Origin: Lachnoclostridium sp. UBA1241
GTDB lineage: Bacteria > Bacillota > Clostridia > Lachnospirales > Lachnospiraceae
DNA length: 25,195 nucleotides
Direction of reading: 5' to 3'
Assembly (NCBI GenBank): GCA_002308955.1
Contig: DBWJ01000058.1
Location: 3,960 to 29,154, forward strand
Shown here in pieces: positions 22,492 through 25,195 of the stretch (within the stretch, counting starts at the first letter, position 1; each line of letters begins with the position of its first letter). The position numbers were made by a program, and so were the translations under genes. A model generated the notes under the pieces. It was not told where the DNA came from. It searched no databases and saw nothing but the letters and a program-made list of their open reading frames with translations.

Positions 22492-22770
22492 ATGAAACGA
22501 TTGTCAATGGAGGAAGCAAGGATAAGAATCTCCGAGTTAGAGGAAGAGAATAAAAAACTTCGAGAGGAGAACGAAAGACTCCGTGCCAGGAATTTCGGGG
22601 GAAGAAAGAAACATAATGATGCATGGATGGCAGCGTATAACGATTTTGTGATTCAATTTGAAGATGGTAAAACCATTTCTGAAATTGTTTCAGAAGGAAC
22701 AATCAGCAGAAGAACTGCCTACCGTTACCTGGAGTATTATAAAGAAATGAAGGGAACGAATGGCGGTTGA
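22492..22770 (+). CDS. Coiled-coil plus helix-turn-helix protein
   Basis: 92 residues in two parts. Residues 1-33 form a strong coiled coil (ISELEEENKKLREENERLR, with leucines at heptad spacing), suggesting a dimer. Residues about 36-88 contain a resolvase-like helix-turn-helix, GKTISEIVSEGTISRRTAYRYLEYYK, close in pattern to HTH_7/Hin-type DNA-binding domains, preceded by the basic RKKHND. A small DNA-binding dimer is the likely product. It begins an AT-rich two-gene unit and its stop lies 45 bp before the next start. By analogy with compact two-gene modules it may regulate the pair, which is inference. Confidence 0.75.
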   Translation: MKRLSMEEARIRISELEEENKKLREENERLRARNFGGRKKHNDAWMAAYNDFVIQFEDGKTISEIVSEGTISRRTAYRYLEYYKEMKGTNGG

Positions 22771-22831
22771 TGAAAGGCTTGTTTTTATAGACTGGATAGA
22801 GAAGGAAGATTTGTGTGGCTATGGGAAATAA
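22760..22831 (+). CDS. Tiny open frame bridging the two island genes
   Basis: ATG 22760 opens a 23-codon frame (MAVDERLVFIDWIEKEDLCG, then YGK) that overlaps the end of the HTH gene and the start of the next gene in a third frame. It has no strong ribosome site of its own. The composition is protein-like. It may couple translation across the gap, be the remnant of a longer gene, or be chance. Confidence 0.2.
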   Translation: MAVDERLVFIDWIEKEDLCGYGK

Positions 22832-23369
22832 TCCGAGAAGCGTATCTGTTGTTAAAGATGCGAAAGGAAATCATATTGTTGTTATCAATGATATAGTTTT
22901 CAAAGGCAAACAGTCGATCAATTGGGATGACGTTGAAGGATATTTAAGAAAGTATGTAGGGGAGTTTTATACGATTGCGGCTACAAACGAGATTGTTTAT
23001 ATCGGTCCGGATCTTCCTGATGAGTATGCACATTCCGAGTACACAGCTGTTCTGAAAGGTGCAAATGCCAAGGCAAAGGCGAACGCCGCTCAAGGAATAC
23101 CGGAGTTGATAGAAACAGCGTCAGGGATGAGATACGTCGAAAACTTAAAGAGGAAGCACAAAAATGATGCGAAATACGGATGGTACCGGTATGAATCGAG
23201 ATTTGCATTGCCGGTATTTGGAGATGGGGATGAAGTGGAAAGATACAATGTTTATCATGTAGCCATGATTTTCCGCCATGGAAAAGATAATAAGAAATAC
23301 CTGTATGATATTATGAATATAAAAAAAGAAATGAGTAGCCTTTTCCAGTCCGAAGACCTTACTCAGTAG
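22815..23369 (+). CDS. Conserved-looking 184-residue protein, possible nuclease-like effector
   Basis: The start is probably GTG 22815 (AAGGA 8 nt upstream); ATG 22821 is two codons later. No signal peptide or membrane helix. Residues 1-50 are a small beta-rich segment (GNHIVVINDIVFKGKQSINWDD), followed by KYVGEFYTIAATNEIVYIG, an Ala/Lys-rich helix near 82-95, and a C-terminal half with KYGWYRYESRFALPV, HVAMIFRH and YLYDIMNIKKE. The C-terminal strand pattern is one I associate with Firmicutes mobile-element proteins and, loosely, with barnase/EndoU/colicin-like nuclease folds. The link is not proven. It follows the HTH gene in one transcript, so a regulator-effector or toxin-antitoxin-like pair is possible. 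No terminator is visible after it. Confidence 0.65.
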   Translation: MAMGNNPRSVSVVKDAKGNHIVVINDIVFKGKQSINWDDVEGYLRKYVGEFYTIAATNEIVYIGPDLPDEYAHSEYTAVLKGANAKAKANAAQGIPELIETASGMRYVENLKRKHKNDAKYGWYRYESRFALPVFGDGDEVERYNVYHVAMIFRHGKDNKKYLYDIMNIKKEMSSLFQSEDLTQ

Positions 23370-23433
23370 AAAACCCATCTCTCATACAGAATAATAGCAG
23401 TCCATCTTTGAAAAGTCAAGTGAGAAAAACCAT

Positions 23434-23462
23434 TTGCCATCCCTGCTTTCTTTTGTTACAAT
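23434..23462 (+). promoter_or_regulatory. Promoter of ald
   Basis: TTGCCA (23434-23439), a 17-nt spacer and TACAAT (23457-23462), with a leader of about 80 nt. The ribosome site before ATG 23550 is AAGGGTGG (23535-23542). Confidence 0.65.
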
Positions 23463-23549
23463 GGAAAACAGTTAAGGCGTCACATTTGCCGCGAGGATTT
23501 GGGGTGCGGACGGTGAGTCTTATCAAATAAACGGAAGGGTGGATATAGA

Positions 23550-24665
23550 ATGAAAATCGGATGTGTCAAAGAAATCAAGAACAACGAGTTCCGGGTGGGG
23601 CTTACGCCGGACAATGTGAAGGCCTATGTGGCAGCAGGGCATCACGTGTACATGGAGAAGGGCGCGGGCGTCGGCTCGGGATTCTCCGACAATGAATATG
23701 TGGACGCCGGTGCTTCGCTGATTGACAACGCGGCCGATGTCTGGAACCTTGTGGATATGATGGTTAAGGTTAAGGAACCGCTCGAGGAAGAGTACCCGCT
23801 GTTCCACGACGGCCTGATTCTTTATACATACCTCCATCTCGCGGCGGACAAGCAGCAGATGGATGCGCTCCTTGACGGCAAAGTGAAAGCCGTTGCATAT
23901 GAAACCCTGCAGGAAACCGACCGCTCGCTTCCGCTTCTTGCGCCGATGTCGCAGATTGCCGGACGTCTTTCGATTCAGGAAGGCGCGAAGTACCTCGAGA
24001 AGCGCTTCGGCGGCGAGGGCATCCTTCTTGCCGGTGTGCCCGGTACCCCGAAGGCGAACGTAGTCATCCTCGGCGGCGGCACAGTAGGCATGAACGCCTG
24101 TAAGATTGCAGTCGGCATGGGGGCCAATGTAACAATCCTCGACGTCAACCTGAAGCGCCTTGAGCAGCTTGACAACATGTTCGGCGCGCACATTCAGACG
24201 CTTGTTTCGACCGACAGCAACATCGAGCGTGTGGTTAAGGACGCAGATCTTGTAATCGGTTCCGTTTTGATCCCCGGTGCTTCGACACCGAAGCTTTTCA
24301 AGAAGAAGTATCTGCCGGAGATGAAGAACGGCGCGGTATTCGTAGACGTTGCAATCGACCAGGGCGGATGCGGTGAGAGCAGCCGCGTAACAACGCACGA
24401 CGACCCGGTTTACATCGAGGAGGGCGTTGTTCATTACTGTGTCGGCAATATGCCCGGCGCGGTTCCGAGAACGAGCACGATTGCGCTTACCAACGCAACG
24501 CTTCGGTACGGCCTTCAGATTGCGAAGGACGGCCTTGAGGAAGCATGCAGAAAGAGCCCGGTTATCGCGACCGGCGTAAACTGCTACTGCGGTAAGCTTA
24601 CGAACAAGAACGTTGCCGAGGCGCACGGATACGAGTACACCGAGCTTGGGAGTCTGATCGGCTGA
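23550..24665 (+). CDS. ald: Alanine dehydrogenase
   Basis: Ald interconverts L-alanine and pyruvate plus ammonia using NAD(H), in the cytoplasm, usually as a hexamer. The 371 residues match the family length and place the key residues exactly: R15 and K75 (pyruvate binding, in NNEFRVGLTP and VKVKEP), H96 (YLHLAA, catalytic) and D270 (VDVAIDQGG, catalytic). The Rossmann loop is ILGGGTVGMNA at about 173-183, with D198 at the end of the second strand for NAD binding. The GC content returns to the level of the left side of the window. It is monocistronic between its own promoter and a strong terminator. Confidence 0.97.
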   Translation: MKIGCVKEIKNNEFRVGLTPDNVKAYVAAGHHVYMEKGAGVGSGFSDNEYVDAGASLIDNAADVWNLVDMMVKVKEPLEEEYPLFHDGLILYTYLHLAADKQQMDALLDGKVKAVAYETLQETDRSLPLLAPMSQIAGRLSIQEGAKYLEKRFGGEGILLAGVPGTPKANVVILGGGTVGMNACKIAVGMGANVTILDVNLKRLEQLDNMFGAHIQTLVSTDSNIERVVKDADLVIGSVLIPGASTPKLFKKKYLPEMKNGAVFVDVAIDQGGCGESSRVTTHDDPVYIEEGVVHYCVGNMPGAVPRTSTIALTNATLRYGLQIAKDGLEEACRKSPVIATGVNCYCGKLTNKNVAEAHGYEYTELGSLIG

Positions 24666-24735
24666 GCGAAATTCCGATCGAGAAGGTTTGATCGGCTGAG
24701 CGGTGTCTGATTGGAAAGCCTGATCGGCTGAGCGG
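24655..24735. repeat. Repeats of about 33 bp beginning in the ald stop region
   Basis: TGATCGGCTGAGCG occurs at 24655, 24689 and 24721, about 32-34 bp apart; a partial CTGAGCGG lies near 24757. The first copy contains the last codons of ald (Ile-Gly-stop). The later copies look like duplicated 3' gene ends that diverged. The units between the cores also show related words (CCGATCGAGAAGG and TGATTGGAAAGC). Confidence 0.85.
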
Positions 24736-24794
24736 CTTCTTTCGGGAAGCAGGTTCCTGAGCGGCGGGATATCATTTGACATCACATTTGACGA

Positions 24795-24830
24795 AGATGC
24801 AGGCAGATAATCTGTCTGCATCTTTTTTTT
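24795..24830 (+). terminator. Rho-independent terminator of ald
   Basis: A stem AGATGCAGGCAGA/TCTGTCTGCATCT (24795-24807 and 24811-24823, one G-T pair, tight loop) followed by a run of T to 24830. It lies about 130 bp after the ald stop, beyond the repeat array. Confidence 0.95.
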
Positions 24831-24878
24831 CTGGGGCCCGGGCTTAGGGTGTAAGTTTCCGGAAAAGGAAAAAAGGAT

Positions 24879-24907
24879 TTGACATTGCGACTTTTCAAGG
24901 CTAATAT
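24879..24907 (+). promoter_or_regulatory. Promoter of the glycyl-tRNA synthetase gene
   Basis: TTGACA (24879-24884), a 17-nt spacer and TAATAT (24902-24907). The leader to the ATG at 24942 is only about 28-34 nt, so there is no room for a T-box. Confidence 0.85.
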
Positions 24908-24941
24908 AGGGAAGTAACACAGAAGAAAGAGGTGCGACATT

Positions 24942-25195
24942 ATGGAAAAGACAATGGACAAAATCGTAGCACTCGCCAAGGCGAGAGGCTTTGTATATCC
25001 GGGCTCCGAAATCTACGGCGGCCTGGCGAATACCTGGGATTACGGTAACCTCGGCGTCGAACTCAAGAACAACGTGAAGAAGGCCTGGTGGAAGAAGTTC
25101 ATCCAGGAGAATCCTTATAACGTCGGCGTTGACTGCGCAATCCTGATGAACCCGCAGACATGGGTTGCTTCCGGACATCTCGGCGGATTTTCCGA
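24942..25195 (+). CDS. glyS: Glycyl-tRNA synthetase (single-chain dimeric type), N-terminal part
   Basis: This enzyme charges tRNA-Gly with glycine. The window ends after about 84 residues. They follow the class II alpha2-type enzyme closely: RGFVYPGSEIYGGLANTWDYG, then LGVELKNNVKKAWWKKF, and ILMNPQTWVASGHLGGF, which includes the start of motif 1 and the glycine-site region. This is the form found in many Firmicutes, archaea and eukaryotes, as opposed to the alpha2beta2 GlyQ/GlyS enzyme. GAAAGAGGTG precedes the ATG. The symbol is sometimes given as glyQS or grs1. The C-terminal anticodon-binding domain is outside the window. Confidence 0.95.
   Translation, partial: MEKTMDKIVALAKARGFVYPGSEIYGGLANTWDYGNLGVELKNNVKKAWWKKFIQENPYNVGVDCAILMNPQTWVASGHLGGFS

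Noticed and set aside
24908..24941. T-box or other riboswitch before the glycyl-tRNA synthetase gene
   Set aside because: The leader is too short, and no specifier stem or T-box sequence is present.
23523..25178. 551-codon minus-strand open frame antisense to ald and the glycyl-tRNA synthetase gene
   Set aside because: It lies opposite two certain genes, crosses their promoters and terminator, has no ribosome site, and reads as low-quality His/Arg-rich protein; it is a codon-bias shadow.

Overview
The window looks like chromosome from a Gram-positive anaerobe of the class Clostridia, most likely a Lachnospiraceae-type gut or rumen bacterium. The signs are AGGAGG ribosome sites with TTG and GTG starts, TTGACA/TATAAT promoters with 16-18 nt spacers, Thr-Pro-rich linkers on lipoproteins, a single-chain glycyl-tRNA synthetase, and both cohesin-like and dockerin domains. 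This is inference from gene content; no rRNA or tRNA gene is present to confirm it.

Positions 1-4740: the 3' end of upp, a repeat-rich gap of about 620 bp, a small two-helix membrane protein and the M3 oligoendopeptidase pepF (both minus strand). A lipoprotein with an HExxH site and a ricin-type beta-trefoil is transcribed divergently from pepF. Positions 4740-8650: a Phd/YefM-type antitoxin directly upstream of greA, an AEC-family transporter, a bacterial PH-domain protein with an Asp-rich tail, an acyl carrier protein and a second Thr-Pro-linked lipoprotein with a likely carbohydrate-binding sandwich.

Positions 8700-14135 are the most striking part. A consensus promoter drives dapF (meso-diaminopimelate synthesis). 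The next gene is a large secreted glucosaminidase with two SH3b domains and a duplicated dockerin. The third is a membrane-anchored protein with a cohesin-like domain. The three genes are close together with no terminator between them. They read as a peptidoglycan-centred operon in which a wall hydrolase could be docked on a membrane scaffold by a cohesin-dockerin contact, outside any cellulosome.

Positions 14134-18948 form a housekeeping operon: an M16C (PreP-like) metallopeptidase overlapping era by one base, then recO. Positions 19007-20713 (minus) hold an ECF sigma factor overlapping a single-pass membrane protein that is probably its anti-sigma partner. A cytoplasmic GH43 glycosidase diverges from them.

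Positions 21716-23400 are visibly richer in A+T and look acquired or decaying. They hold a degraded reading frame, a SHOCT-domain membrane protein broken by a one-base frameshift, and a two-gene unit (coiled-coil/HTH protein plus a 184-residue protein that may be a nuclease-like effector). Housekeeping sequence then resumes with ald (alanine dehydrogenase), a repeat-bearing 3' region with a strong terminator, and the start of the glycyl-tRNA synthetase gene, cut by the window edge.
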